A DNA stretch of 64,000 nt from Phocoena phocoena (lineage: Eukaryota; Chordata; Mammalia; Artiodactyla; Phocoenidae), in the NCBI RefSeq assembly GCF_963924675.1, contig NC_089234.1:23527668-23591667 (forward strand), written 5' to 3'. Of the stretch, positions 35,933-46,200 are shown in pieces (position 1 is the first letter of the stretch; every line of letters starts with the position of its first letter). The translations under genes and the position numbers were made by a program. A model generated the notes under the pieces. That model worked only from the letters and a program-made list of their open reading frames with translations. It had not been told where the DNA came from and made no database searches.

Positions 35933-36101
35933 ATCTAGTTTTCTGTAATTAACAGTAATCTGTTGATGTTCTGACTACCTACCCTTTGTTACAAAACCCC
36001 TATATATTCTAGCCCCCCCCCTCACCTCCTTGGAGCAGTTCTCTCAGGGTTACTTGAGATGCTGCCTCCTGGGCTTGAAGTCCTAAAAATTCCCACCAAA
36101 G
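35933..36101 (+). repeat. LTR R-region-like fragment inserted in L1 ORF1
   Basis: Contains CCCCTATATATTCTAGCCCC, CCTCACCTCCTTGGAGCAG, TTCTCTCAGGGTTACTTGAG and CTGCCTCCTGGGCTTGAAG blocks, in the order of an ERV LTR promoter/R region. It is flanked by the L1 sequence AAAGAAACAGATATCCA (35916-35932) and AAAGAAAAGATATCCA (about 36472-36486), a near-perfect repeat. No retroviral genes are present. Confidence 0.6.
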
Positions 36102-36454
36102 GGCTTCCCTGGTGGTGCAGTGGTAAAGAATCCGCCTGCCAATGCAGGGGACGTGGGCTCGAGGCCTGGTCTGGGAGGATACCACATGCCGTGGAGCAAC
36201 TAAGCCCATGCACCACAACTACTGAGCCTGCACTCTAGAGCCCGTGTACCACAACTACTGAAGCCTGCGTGCCTAAAGCCCACGCTCCACAACAAGAAAA
36301 GCCACCACAATGAGAAGCCCACACACTGCAACAAAGAGTAGCCCTTGCTCGCCACAACTAGAGAAAGCCTGCACACAGCAACAAAGACCCAATGCAACCA
36401 TAAATAAATAAATTAATTAATTAAAATATACATACGTTAAAAAAATTTAAACAA
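36102..36454 (+). mobile_element. CHR-type SINE, long form
   Basis: Long SINE of about 350 bp with head GGCTTCCCTGGTGG, A-box TGGTGCAGTGG-like and repeated CACAACTACTG body units, ending in an ATAAATAAATTAATT tail. Flanked by AAAAATTCCCACCAAAG (36085-36101) and AAAAATTCCCGCCAAAG (36455-36471), a 17 bp duplication with one difference. It lies within the LTR-like piece, so it is the younger insertion. Confidence 0.93.
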
Positions 36455-37155
36455 AAAAATTCCCGCCAAAGAAAGAAAAGATATCCAGGTACAGGAAGCA
36501 AAGAGGGTCCCAAACAAGATGAACCCAGATAGTTCCACATCAAGACATGTCAAAATTAAAATGACAAAATTTAAAGAGAAGGTTCTAAAGGCAGCAAAAG
36601 AGTCAGTTACAAGGGAAACCCCATTAGGCTATCAGCTGATTTCTTATCAAAATACCCATGACATTTTTCACAGAACAAGAAAAAATAATCTTAAAATTTG
36701 TATGGAACCACAAAAGACCCAGAATTGCCAAAGCAAACCTGAGGAGAAAGAATAAAATTGGAAGTATAACCCTCCAAGACTTCACACTATACTCCAAAGC
36801 TACAGTAATCAAAACAGTGTGGTATTGGAACAAAAACAGACCAGTGAAACAGAACAGAGAGCCCAGAAATAAGCCCACACACCTATGGTCAGTTAATATT
36901 CAACAAAGAAGTCAAGAATATACAATGGAGAAAAGGCAGTCTCTTCAGCAAGTGGTATTGGGAAACACTCCCTCACACCATACACAAAAATAAATTCAAA
37001 ATGGCTTAAAGACTTAAATATAAGACATGACTCCATAAAACTCCTAGAAAGGAACATAGGCAAAACATTCTCTGACATAAATCACACCAATATTTTCTTA
37101 GGTCAGTCTCCCAAGAAAATAGAAATAAGGCAAAAATTAAAAAATGGACCTAATC

Positions 37156-37368
37156 GGGCTTCCCTGGTGGCGTAGTGGTTGAGAGTCCACCTGCCAATGT
37201 AGGGGACACGGGTTCATGCCCCGGTCTGGGAATATCCCACATGCCACGGAGCTGCTAGACCCGTGAGCCATGATCACTGAGCCTGTGCGTCCGGAGCCTG
37301 TGCTCCGCAACGGGAGAGGCCACAACAGTGAGAGGCCCATGTACCGCAAAAGAAAAGAAAAAAAAAAA
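37156..37368 (+). mobile_element. CHR-type SINE, short form, in L1 ORF2 remnant
   Basis: Near-consensus short SINE with clear A and B boxes. Flanked by GGACCTAATC (37146-37155) and GGATCTAATC (37369-37378). Tail includes AGAAAAG interruptions. Confidence 0.92.
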
Positions 37369-37666
37369 GGATCTAATCAAACTTATAAGCTTTTGCACAG
37401 CAAAGGAAATCATCAACAAAATGAAAAGACAACCTACAGAATGGTAGAAAATGTTTGCAAGGGATGCAACTGACAAGGGGTTAATATCAAAAATACACAA
37501 ACAGCTCATATGACTCAATATTGAGAAAACAAACAACCCAAACAAAAAATGGGCAGAAGACCTAGATAGACATTTCTCCAAAGACATACAGATGGCCAAC
37601 AGGCACATGAAAAGATGCTCAACATCTCCAATTATGAGAGAAATGCAAATCAAAACCACAATGAGG

Positions 37667-37877
37667 GGCTTCCTTGGTGGCGCAGTGGTTGAGAGTCTGC
37701 CTGCTGATGCAGGGGACATGGGTTCGTGCCCTGGTCCGGGAAGATCCCACATGCCACGGAGCTGCTAGACCCGTGAGCCATGACCACTGAGCCTGCGCGT
37801 CTGGAGCCTGTGCTCTGCAACGGGAGAGGCCGCAACAGTGAGAGGCCCGCGTACCGCAAAAAAAACCAAAACAAAAT
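37667..37877 (+). mobile_element. CHR-type SINE, short form, in L1 ORF2 remnant
   Basis: Near-consensus short SINE with A box TGGCGCAGTGG and B box GGTTCGTGCCC. Flanked by ACAATGAGG at 37658-37666 and 37878-37886. Confidence 0.92.
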
Positions 37878-38224
37878 ACAATGAGGTATCACCTCACACT
37901 GATCAGAATGGCTGTCACCAAAAAGTCTACAAATAAAAATGCTGGAGAGGCTGTGGAGAAAAGGAAACCCTCATATACTGTTGGTGGGAATGTAAGTTGG
38001 TGCGGCCACTATGGAAAAGAGTATGGAGGTTTTATTAAAAAACCAAAAATAGAGCTACCAATATGATCCAGTAATCCCACTCCTGGGCATATATTTGGAA
38101 AAGATGAAAACTCTAATTCGAAAGATAGAGGCACCCCAATATTCATAGCAGCACTATTTACAATAGCCAAGACATGGAAACAACCCAAGTGCCCATCAAC
38201 AGACAATTGTCTTAAGAAGATGTG

Positions 38225-38226
<2 letters not shown>

Positions 38227-38270
<44 letters not shown>
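38227..38270. repeat. (AC)22 microsatellite inside L1 3' UTR
   Basis: Twenty-two uninterrupted AC units replace the usual ACATATATACAATGG-like L1 segment. Confidence 0.97.
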
Positions 38271-38272
<2 letters not shown>

Positions 38273-38839
38273 TGGAATATTACTCAACCTTAAAAATGAA
38301 TGAAATATTGCCATTTGCAGCAATATGAATGAACCTAGGGAATATTATAATTAGTGAAGTAACTCAGAGAAAGACAAATATTTTATGTTATCATTTACAT
38401 GTAGAATCTAAAAAATAATACAATTAAATCTATATTCAAAACAGAAACAGACTCACAGACATAGAAAACAAATATGGTTACCACAGGGGAAAGGGAGGGG
38501 GAGGGATAAATTACAAGTCTAGGATTAACAAACTACTGTATATACGATAAACAACAAGGACCTACTGTATAGCACAGGAAACTATAGTCAATATCTTATA
38601 AAACCTATAATAGAAAATATTCTGAAAAAAATATATACTTATAACTGAATCCCTTCGCCGCACATCTGAAGCTAACATAATACTGTAAATCAACTAAAAC
38701 AAGAAGAATGTAGAATAATTTTTTTCAACATTCATGTAAAGGGAACAAGATAATAAAATTATTAGATAAAAAGTTAGAGAATGGGACATTCTGGCAGTTT
38801 CTAAGTACTGCTCCAGAAATCAAATACTGCACAGATGTA

Positions 38840-39190
38840 TTTGATTTCTGTGGTTGCATAACAAATTACCACAAACTTAGTATTTTTTTTTTTTTTGGCT
38901 GCAAGGCACGGCTTGCAGGATCTTAGTTCCCCAACCGGGGACTGAACCCAGGCCCTTGGCAGTGAAAGCACCAAGTCCTAACCACCAGACCGCCAGGGAA
39001 TTCCCACAAAATTAGTATCTTAAAATGACACCCAATATACAACATAGGGTCTCCTAAGACTGCAATCAAGGTGTTGGCTGGGCTGCATTCCTTTGGAAGC
39101 TACCTGCAATTCATTGTCAGGTGACCTTTCATAGACCCTCTCACAACAGGGCAGCTTATTTCTTCAAAGACAGCAAAGGATTGGCGGGGG
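38840..39190 (+). repeat. Old mammalian interspersed repeat, split by a SINE
   Basis: TCTGTGGTTGCATAACAAATT and CCACAAACTTAGTA, then after the SINE, CAATCAAGGTGTTGGCTGGG and CTGCATTCCTTTGGAAGC. This is the same kind of old repeat seen at 16581-16925. Family not named. Confidence 0.6.
38884..39005 (-). mobile_element. CHR-1-like SINE
   Basis: Reversed SINE of about 120 bp reading TTTTTTGGCTGCAAGG, GATCTTAGTTCCCCAACCGG, CAGTGAAAGCACC and CGCCAGGGAATTCCC. Flanked by ACAAACTTAGTAT (38871-38883) and ACAAAATTAGTAT (39006-39018), one mismatch. Distinct from the other SINEs in the window. Confidence 0.88.
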
Positions 39191-39221
39191 GCGGGGAATG
39201 GGGAGCTGCTGTTCAATGGTT

Positions 39222-39427
39222 TGTTTGTTTTTTTTGTGGTACGCGGGCCTCTCACTGCCGTGGCCTCTCCCGTTGCGGAGCACAGGCTCTGGACGCGCAG
39301 GCTCAGCGGCCATGGCTCACGGGCTTAGCCACTCTGCGGCATGTGGGATCTTCCCGGACCGGGGCACGCACCCGTGTCCCCTGCATCGGCAGGCGGACTC
39401 TCAACCACTGCGCCACCAGGGAAGCCC
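39222..39427 (-). mobile_element. CHR-type SINE, short form
   Basis: Reversed near-consensus copy, T run at left and head at right. No clear target-site duplication is visible by eye. Confidence 0.9.
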
Positions 39428-39754
39428 CTACCATATTTTTTTAAATCTCCCCCAAACCGGAAACACAAACACCTTTAGATTTTGAGGATTAATATTGTAG
39501 AAGAGAGTTACTACCTACCTTTATTTGGCATCTGGGAATGTCAGCTCTTAACAGCCTGTGATGCAAAGGTGGCTCAGATCCCAAAATACTCTCAAAGATG
39601 TTGACTCTGTAAGAAAGGCTGCGGCTCCTACATTTTAAACAGTCAGAAGTGCCAAGAGGTAGAAAGAGGTTTCCTGGTGAAGAGACTTCTCTGCTACTGA
39701 CTGTTTCCAAGAGGAGGTGAAGATGTCTTAGGCCAGCGCCGCCACAGTTTAGCA

Positions 39755-39895
39755 CATATACGACTCACCTGGAGGCTTGTTACACTGCAGATTTCTATGC
39801 AGTAGGTCTGGGTGGGATGTAAGGTTCTACAAGATTCTATACCCTCCCAGGTGATATTGAGGCTGCTGGCTTAAGGACCACGCTTTGAGCAGTGA
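39755..39895 (-). repeat. MER5A-type hAT remnant
   Basis: GACTCACCTGGAGGCTTGTTA, GTAGGTCTGGGTGGGATG, CCAGGTGATATTGAGGCTG and CCACGCTTTGAG blocks in reversed MER5A order. Confidence 0.7.
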
Positions 39896-40369
39896 AAGCT
39901 TAAAGAAATTCAAATAATTATCAAAGGTTGAACTAACGATGCAGGATTTACCAATTTCATCTAATCATAAGAATCACCTGGTACTCTTGTTAATCTCAAT
40001 ACCTAGGCTTCTGCCCTGGGGATGATGCCTTAGTTGTTCTTTACTAGAAGTCTGGACTTTTTGTTTTAACCTCATGATTGTTATAATCAGTGAATTGGGG
40101 GAAATACTAACTAAATGATCTTTAAGGTGGATTTCAATAGTGACTTTCCCTAATGCTGCTTCTCTGTATTTCTCACAGGGGTAGCTATTGACTAGGTTTT
40201 CAGTGGATACCTATCTCCAGCTTTCTCTTGGTGTGCTGTTTCATCCCAGGGACATTCAAATTTCTACTAGAAGGATCACCCCCCCTTTTCTTTTTAACAA
40301 CCAAGAATCAGCACCCAATATGTGAACCCACTTTCACCATTTGATGGTTAAGTGATTTCATTCAGTGAT

Positions 40370-40540
40370 ATAATTTTATTTATATAACAACTCTGTGAGG
40401 TTTATATTATTTCCCTCGTGTGGATTAAAAAGTTGACGTTGATAGAGGCCAAGTGACTTGCTCAAGGTCACAAATCTAGGAAGTTGTGGGGCCAGGATTT
40501 CACTGTCATCTCAGTTCAAACCCTGGTCACTTAGACACCA
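40370..40540 (-). repeat. MIR SINE remnant in arm A
   Basis: ATAACAACTCTGTGAGGTT and CAAGTGACTTGCTCAAGGTC with a diverged head: reversed MIR. Matched by the forward MIR in arm B at 54050-54210. Confidence 0.65.
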
Positions 40541-40632
40541 GACAGCCGATCACACACGATGCCGTCTCCCGCGGTGTGCCTGTTAGGCGTATCGCCTGCA
40601 CCCTGTTCACATCCTCTGCTCTTCTCTCCTTA

Positions 40633-40898
40633 ACTTAATGTCTCCGTTGACCTCGGCTTTACGTCTCCTGCTCAGGACTTTCTGCTCTTACCTTTGCCTC
40701 TGCTCTCCCCACGTCTTCCAGCCCTGAATGAACACAGCCCTGCTCTGACCAGCACTGGGGTCAGAGTCGCTCTCTCTGATCTCTCTCTCTGGCCTTTATG
40801 AACAACCACCTTCATCTGGGGCTGGACAGAAAGCCAAACTGTGATGCAGTGAGGTTCCTGATGACAGGCTCCTCAGAACAGCAGGAAAATGTATTCCC
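40633..40898 (+). repeat. Identical core of the inverted duplication, copy A
   Basis: These 266 bases match the reverse complement of 53682-53947 with no difference by eye. The nearest mismatches are at 40632 and 40899. The surrounding near-identical block runs from about 40606 to 40923. A 63-codon open frame (40798-40989) begins here; its first 33 codons lie in the shared core, but it shows no domain. Confidence 0.95.
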
Positions 40899-41069
40899 AG
40901 AGCTAGTCTTCAACCAGAACCAGCTCTTCTGCACAGAGCCATGGGGTGGGCTTGGTGGGGTGGGGAAATTAGCTCTCATAGGTGGTTAACAATGACTTTT
41001 GCTGACTTTTTTGTCTCTTTACCTCAATCATCGTTAGTACAAATTGCATTGTGATCATTAAGAGATATG

Positions 41070-41330
41070 CACTGAACACCTGCCTGACACTGTACAGAGT
41101 ACTTGGAGTTGCAGGGCTGAGCACAAGTGGACATGGATGGTGTCCTCATGGAGCTTCTCATTCAATGAGGGAGATAATTGTAAATAAATAATCACAACAT
41201 TCCATGTGTGATTACAAAGAGAGACCAGGGTTGTTAAGGAAAGGAACATAGACATTAAAATAAGGTCACAAACATGTGGTAGAAATCAGCAAAGATCTGG
41301 CCAGGTTAATCTCATTTTTCCTTTTATCCT
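41070..41330 (+). repeat. Old interspersed repeat fragment
   Basis: ACTGAACACCTGCCTGACACTG, GGTGTCCTCATGGAGCTTCTC and AATGAGGGAGATAATTGTAAAT blocks resemble the start of the repeat at 6364-7340. Confidence 0.5.
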
Positions 41331-41371
41331 CTTTAGTCGAGTTGTAATGTTTATAGACGTAAAAAGAGCTA

Positions 41372-41625
41372 ACGTTTAGAGTCCTTACTGTGTCAAGCGG
41401 TTTCTTATTAGCACTTGATATGCTTTAACATATAATATCTCCACAGATACCATATGAGCCCTATAAAATAGGTATTCCCATCCCACTTCAGTTTTCTCCT
41501 TTGTGACTTTTGGAAAGAATGCTTATGTAACCTGCCCATGGTCGTACAGCTAGTGAGTAGTGGGTGATGAATTCCACACAAGTCTGTCTGACGCCAGTGC
41601 TCAAGTTTATAATAACTACGGATGA
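41372..41625 (-). repeat. MIR SINE
   Basis: Reversed MIR: CTTACTGTGTCAAGCGG, ATAATATCTCCACAG, CCTATAAAATAGGTATTCCC, then ACCTGCCCATGGTCGTACAG. Confidence 0.75.
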
Positions 41626-44214
41626 CTTATTGCCTTAGCAAAACATGGTGGGTGTGGTGAGAATCAACGGGAATAGTCACAAGTTGTGTCATGCACTAGT
41701 AATTGGGCCCAGGATGGAGAGATGGTGGCAAGATGTAAGAACAATTAGGTAGTCTAATCATTGGTTGAAGAAATAGACCCAAAGAGGATTCTTTGGTGGT
41801 TCACAAACAGGAAGAAGGTTTGTAATAGCTTGGCCCTGTCTAAAATATTTTGTCACTGGATCTAGGTGAACATATGAAAACGGAGGGTTCATCATATTTG
41901 CGGATGAAAGCTGCTGAGAGGGGGCGTTAATATGTTGATTGACATAATCAGTATTCACAAAAATTCCCACCAACTGAAATGAAGGTCTGCATCTAATAAC
42001 GTGAAATGTAATGCAAATGTAAGTGAAGCCTTGCCTTTTGAGTTAGGGATATCAGCTGTATACACACAGAATTGGGGAGATGACACTCAGTATTTTGATG
42101 TAAGGAATTTTGTGGAAAGGAAACTCAAGATGAGGCAACAGTAGAAGGTGACATGTAAAAACCTTAATGAGATCTGGGCTTCACTCTGAGATGTGTAGAG
42201 TTTGGGGAAAAATGTAAAAAACAAAGGAGATAAGAGACATCATTGCTTTATCTGAGCTGACCGCTTATGGAAAAAGTTATTCCACATACTTTTGTCACCT
42301 TAGAGTGAGGTCACAAATGAACCAATCAGATCATTTAAAAGAGAGAAGCCAGGATGGTAAAAGCTTGGAAATAATTTCATATGAGGAGCAGTTACAACTT
42401 AAATGAATAAATAAAACTAGGTTGTTTACTCTAGGGTGGATAAGATTCAGGGAAATTGACAAGCTGTCTGTAGTATTTGGAATCTCCTGGAAGAGGTGGC
42501 ATGAGGTTAGGTTGGGGCTTGTGGTAGGGGTTATTGATGAGGCCACTGGGCAAAAACCATGACAGAATAACTGTTATTAGTCTCCATTTTACAGATGAGA
42601 AAACAGAGGTCTAGAAAGTTTCAGTAACTTTAGTCTGAGTCAAGGGCTTGTTGGATAATCAGGAGAGACAGAAAGTAGGGTAGGTGAACATTTTTAGGTA
42701 GAACTTCCAAAAGCAATTCAGAAGTCAGTACAAATAGGTACTCGGGAACAAAAACAATTATAGGTAAAAGTGTAATGCTTTGATTTTAAACCAGCCACTC
42801 TGTTAAATGCTTTCTATACCTGGACTCATTTAACACTGCTAGCAATCCTTCTTCCATTTTAAAGATGAGAAGACTGAGGCCGGAGGAAATGAAGTAACTT
42901 GCTTATACAAAACAGAACCGAGACTCAGCCATATCCCGTCAGACTCCAGAGCCTATACTAAGAGCCAACCTTCTGTTGCTTCTAAGATAGTGTAGAACAG
43001 GAGAAAACCAAAGGGTTAGGGTAGGAGGGCAAGGGACATCAGGGCTAGGAAAAGAGAGGTGTTGGCTCAACAGGAGAAACTGGCAGACTTTAGTAAGGTA
43101 TTGGGCTGAAGACACAGTGGTCTGGATGCGAAGTGATAATATGAGTAATCACAAGTCAGTAGAATAATCAAGGATGTGACAGTCCCTGAAAAGCAATGGC
43201 TACAACAAACTCCAGCTAATATCAACCTTCCCTGGGGCTGGGTCTTTCCCCACATCAAATCCTTCAGCAAATGCATCCAGCAGGACCTCACAACCATGTG
43301 CTTTCAGGGCAATATCACTCCACTTGAGTGGTGTTTTCACCTTCTTTTGCCTAGACGGGTTGTCTGCACTCAGTTGTTAATGGAAAAAAAAAAAATCATT
43401 AATGACTAACATGATGCAAAGTGCTTCAAACAGCAGTGCTACCGTACTGATAGTGTATGGTACTGATAGTGTAATTTGTATTGATGTCCTGCCGCTCTGC
43501 CCAAGCTTTACATGTTTTCTTTCTTGTGGACTTCGCACGTTTAACACAACAGACATTATCTTTCTCCCCAGGTGCTGGGGAAAGAAAAGTCGCCATGCAT
43601 TCTGATGGTGGACTTAGTCCCGGGGATATTGAGGCTGGTGGGATATGAGCTGAGTCCTCAACATCAAAGACCAAGTCAGAGAGGAAAGCCCTAGACTAGA
43701 ACTCTGCTTCTCAAAGCCTTTATCTCCCCTGCGCCACCCCTTGCCACCCCAGCTCGCTGCCTCTGTTACTTAAGCCAGAGGAATCATTTTGCTTTCAAAA
43801 GTCTTCATCCAGAATGTCATAAGGCCACCTCTGAAATGGGGCAGGGGACTGTCGGTGGGGAAAGTATCCAGAGCCTCCCGTGATGGTTCCTGGCGGTGGA
43901 GATCTCCCTTGCCTAAGCAACAGCTTCTGTACGAGTTAATTTCTTGCTTCTCGGCATCTTGCTGTGCTCTGCCTTATTAAGAGGAATTTACTTTTCAATT
44001 TCCTGTAGTGATTTCAAATTTCCAAGGTTACTGCCACGCCTTACTTTATAGCAACAATTACACACCACTCGCTAAGGTCGTAAAGGGTTTGGAAATACAT
44101 CCTCAGTGGACCTTTTACAGGTCTGATGCCACCAGCTTGCAACATTAACTTCCTCATTAGATACTGGAGTATGAGATCCTTAGACGTGGAGAAGGGGGAG
44201 AGAAGGAGCATAAA
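41626..44214. other. Gene-free stretch with MIR fragments
   Basis: Reversed MIR fragments at about 42570-42650 (CTCCATTTTACAGATGAG) and 42770-42970 (CTTCCATTTTAAAGATGAG and ACTTGCTTATACAAAAC). Remaining DNA unique. No gene recognised; open frames such as 43067-43409 and 43402-43674 have no domain. Confidence 0.55.
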
Positions 44215-44229
44215 AAGAGCAAGGAGAGG

Positions 44230-44431
44230 GCTCCCCTGGTGGCGCAGTGGTTGAGAGTCCGACTGACGATGCAGGGGACACGGGTTTGTGCCCCGGTCCG
44301 GGAAGATCCCACATGCCACGGAGCGGCTGGACCCGTGAGCCATGGCCACTGAGCCTGCGCGTCCGGAGCCTGTGCTCCGCAACGGGAGAGGCCACAACAG
44401 TGAGAGGCCCGCGTACCGCAAAAAAAAAAAA
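44230..44431 (+). mobile_element. CHR-type SINE, short form, young
   Basis: Near-consensus copy with A box TGGCGCAGTGG and a B-box-like GGTTTGTGCCCC. Flanked by a perfect 15 bp duplication AAGAGCAAGGAGAGG (44215-44229 and 44432-44446). Confidence 0.95.
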
Positions 44432-44446
44432 AAGAGCAAGGAGAGG

Positions 44447-45830
44447 TTCCTTTAAATATCCATCCTCAGGGAGTGTCTTCAGAGAGGGGATCACAGCGAT
44501 GGTAACAACCAGTGGTCTTCCCTCGCAGAGAGCAGTTTCATGTTTGTAGGGGATCTGATTTCTTACCTCCAGCTTCTAATCACAGAGCCACATAACTCTC
44601 CTCACAAGGGTGGTTATTTTAAAGGTTTAACGTTTTTCAAGGGACTTTACTGTTGAGGCTCTTTTCATCTTCAGAGCCAGTTGGTAGGCGGGCCTGCATT
44701 GTGCTTATTTAATGGTACTCTAACAACTCCCTCAGGGCAGCATCTTGAAGAATCCTACACTCTGCAAATGGGAGTTGGGGACAATGCTGTAGACCATTTT
44801 GTAAAGAGGGTAATTCAGCTCACACATTATTATACTGTAAGTAAATGGGGAGAGATTTTCCTTATACTTTTATTGCCTATAAATCCCACAGTCACCGTAA
44901 AGAGTGATGCACTGATTCACCCACAGGTTACTTTTTTGTTTTGTTCTGTTTTTCCACTTTATATCTTCTTTAATTCAGTTTGCCTTTGTAACACCCCAAA
45001 CGTGGGGAATTTATGAGCAAAGTAAACCAGGAGTAAGCTATCTCTGGTCCTCGAAATATCAGTAATTTAATCTGTTTAAGTGCAAAACAAGATGTACAAC
45101 CCCCATTTATGACAATAGTTGGGGAAAGGCCAAGGATTTTGAAGTGTTTATCAACAGCATCACCAAAATATGAGATGAGAAAATTACGCACAGAATTGTA
45201 ACTTCCTATAGGCCTTGCCCAGGCAAGAGAACTGAGAGGAAAACGGCAGCCATCCCAGGTGATATGACTTGAAATTCCTCTGTCTGTCTCATTCTTTATT
45301 ATCAACCCTTAGCCTCAGTTTGGGTATGAAATAGTGGTTTGTAGAAACATTTATTAGCAGGCAAATAAATCTGTATTTCACATGACTATTTTGTATATGA
45401 AAGAATATAATACTTTAGTTTCTCCCTCTAGCTATGATAGTAGTGGGGATATCCAGAAGGATGAGTCGAATAAGCTGGTGAGCATATCAGTGAATTTCGT
45501 TTGAGAAAAGTCCCTTCTGGAATAGAAGAACACCTAGGAAATTTTGAGATCTAGATCCTGGTCAGAAACCTTGTCCAAAAATTCACTTATGTATTTATTC
45601 AGCGATCAGTTTGAGAGACATAGTAAATGTCTCAGTCTTTGCTTTAAGACGGGAAAATGCAGAAACCCAATGAGAATAGTAGTGAAAACTCAAATGGGGC
45701 ACAACGATGGCCTACTAAGAAATTCAAGAAAAAAGTTAGGAGAGAAGAAGAGCAATGAACATCTGCTGAGCCCCTACTCTGTTCAAGGTGTTGAACTAGG
45801 TGCTTTAACATTGTAATATTTTCATTTAAG
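44447..45830. other. Unique, gene-free stretch
   Basis: No repeat family or gene recognised. The frames 44681-45016 and 44970-45305 on opposite strands are unremarkable. Confidence 0.5.
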
Positions 45831-45841
45831 AAAGGATTTTA

Positions 45842-46177
45842 GGGCGTCCCTAGTGGCACAGTGGTTAAGAATCCACCTGCCAATACAGGGGACATGGGCT
45901 CGACCCCTGCTCTGGGAAGATCCCACATGCTGTGGAGCAACTAAACCCATGAGCCACAACTACTAAGACTGCACTCTAGAGCCCATGAGCCACAACTACT
46001 GAAGCCTGAGCAACTAGAACCCGTGCTCTGCAACAAGAGAAGCCACCACAATGAGAAGTGTGCACCACAACAGAGAGTAGCCCCTGCTCGCTGCAACTAC
46101 AGAAAGCCCACGCACAGCAACGAAGACCCAATGAAGCCAAAAATAAATAAATTTAAAAAATAAATTTATTTAAAAAA
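45842..46177 (+). mobile_element. CHR-type SINE, long form
   Basis: Long form with A-box-like TGGCACAGTGG, repeated CACAACTACT body units and an AATAAATAAATTT tail. Flanked by AAAGGATTTTA (45831-45841) and AAAGGAGTTTA (46178-46188). Its 3' flank overlaps the target duplication of the neighbouring L1. Confidence 0.88.
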
Positions 46178-46200
46178 AAAGGAGTTTAAACTCTGCATAT

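Larger units (their letters stand above)
35427..36643 (+). pseudogene. L1 ORF1 remnant
   Basis: The open part 35589-35828 encodes a coiled coil (KELTKIINRNADHCNREIE, then KLDNSIAKMKNNLVTIDSRL and a DTEEQISDLNSRQ segment). The frame is broken near 35785 by a run of A. After the inserted segment, 36472-36643 resumes in the ORF1 RNA-binding region with a YPGTGSKEGPKQDEP-like stretch. It is cut by the deletion before the ORF1 end. Confidence 0.85.
36650..38060 (+). pseudogene. L1 ORF2 C-terminal remnant
   Basis: Starts within ORF2 after the deletion junction. The frame at 36658-36993 reads [14 protein letters not shown] through [15 protein letters not shown], the usual post-RT part of ORF2p, and then stops. 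A later piece around 37400-37450 and 37881-38066 ([20 protein letters not shown]) is the ORF2 C-terminus. Two SINEs (37156 and 37667) interrupt it. Confidence 0.88.
33965..38703 (+). mobile_element. L1 with intact ends, internal deletion and nested insertions
   Basis: Bounded by a perfect 12 bp duplication AAGAATGTAGAA (33953-33964 and 38704-38715). Inside, in order: L1 5' UTR, ORF1 coiled-coil part, an LTR-like insert with a SINE (35933-36471), the ORF1 middle, a deletion junction near 36643 straight into the ORF2 C-terminal part, two more SINEs, an (AC)22 run and the L1 3' UTR. About 700-1,000 bp is later insertion. The copy lacks the endonuclease and nearly all of the RT. Confidence 0.9.
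39500..41070 (+). repeat. Arm A of an ancient inverted duplication
   Basis: Homologous, in reversed orientation, to about 53505-55240. Collinear landmarks in both are GGCTCCTACATTT near 39620, a MER5A, AAGAATCACCTGGTA, a TTCTACTAGAAGGA block near 40262, a MIR, and the 266 bp identical core. The flanks carry many differences and small gaps; the core does not. Outer ends are approximate. Confidence 0.88.

Noticed and set aside
40798..40989. 63-codon frame shared by both inverted arms (also 53591-53782 minus)
   Set aside because: The residues agree because the DNA is identical, not because the protein is conserved. Beyond the core the sequences diverge freely. No domain, no codon bias and no splice sites support it.
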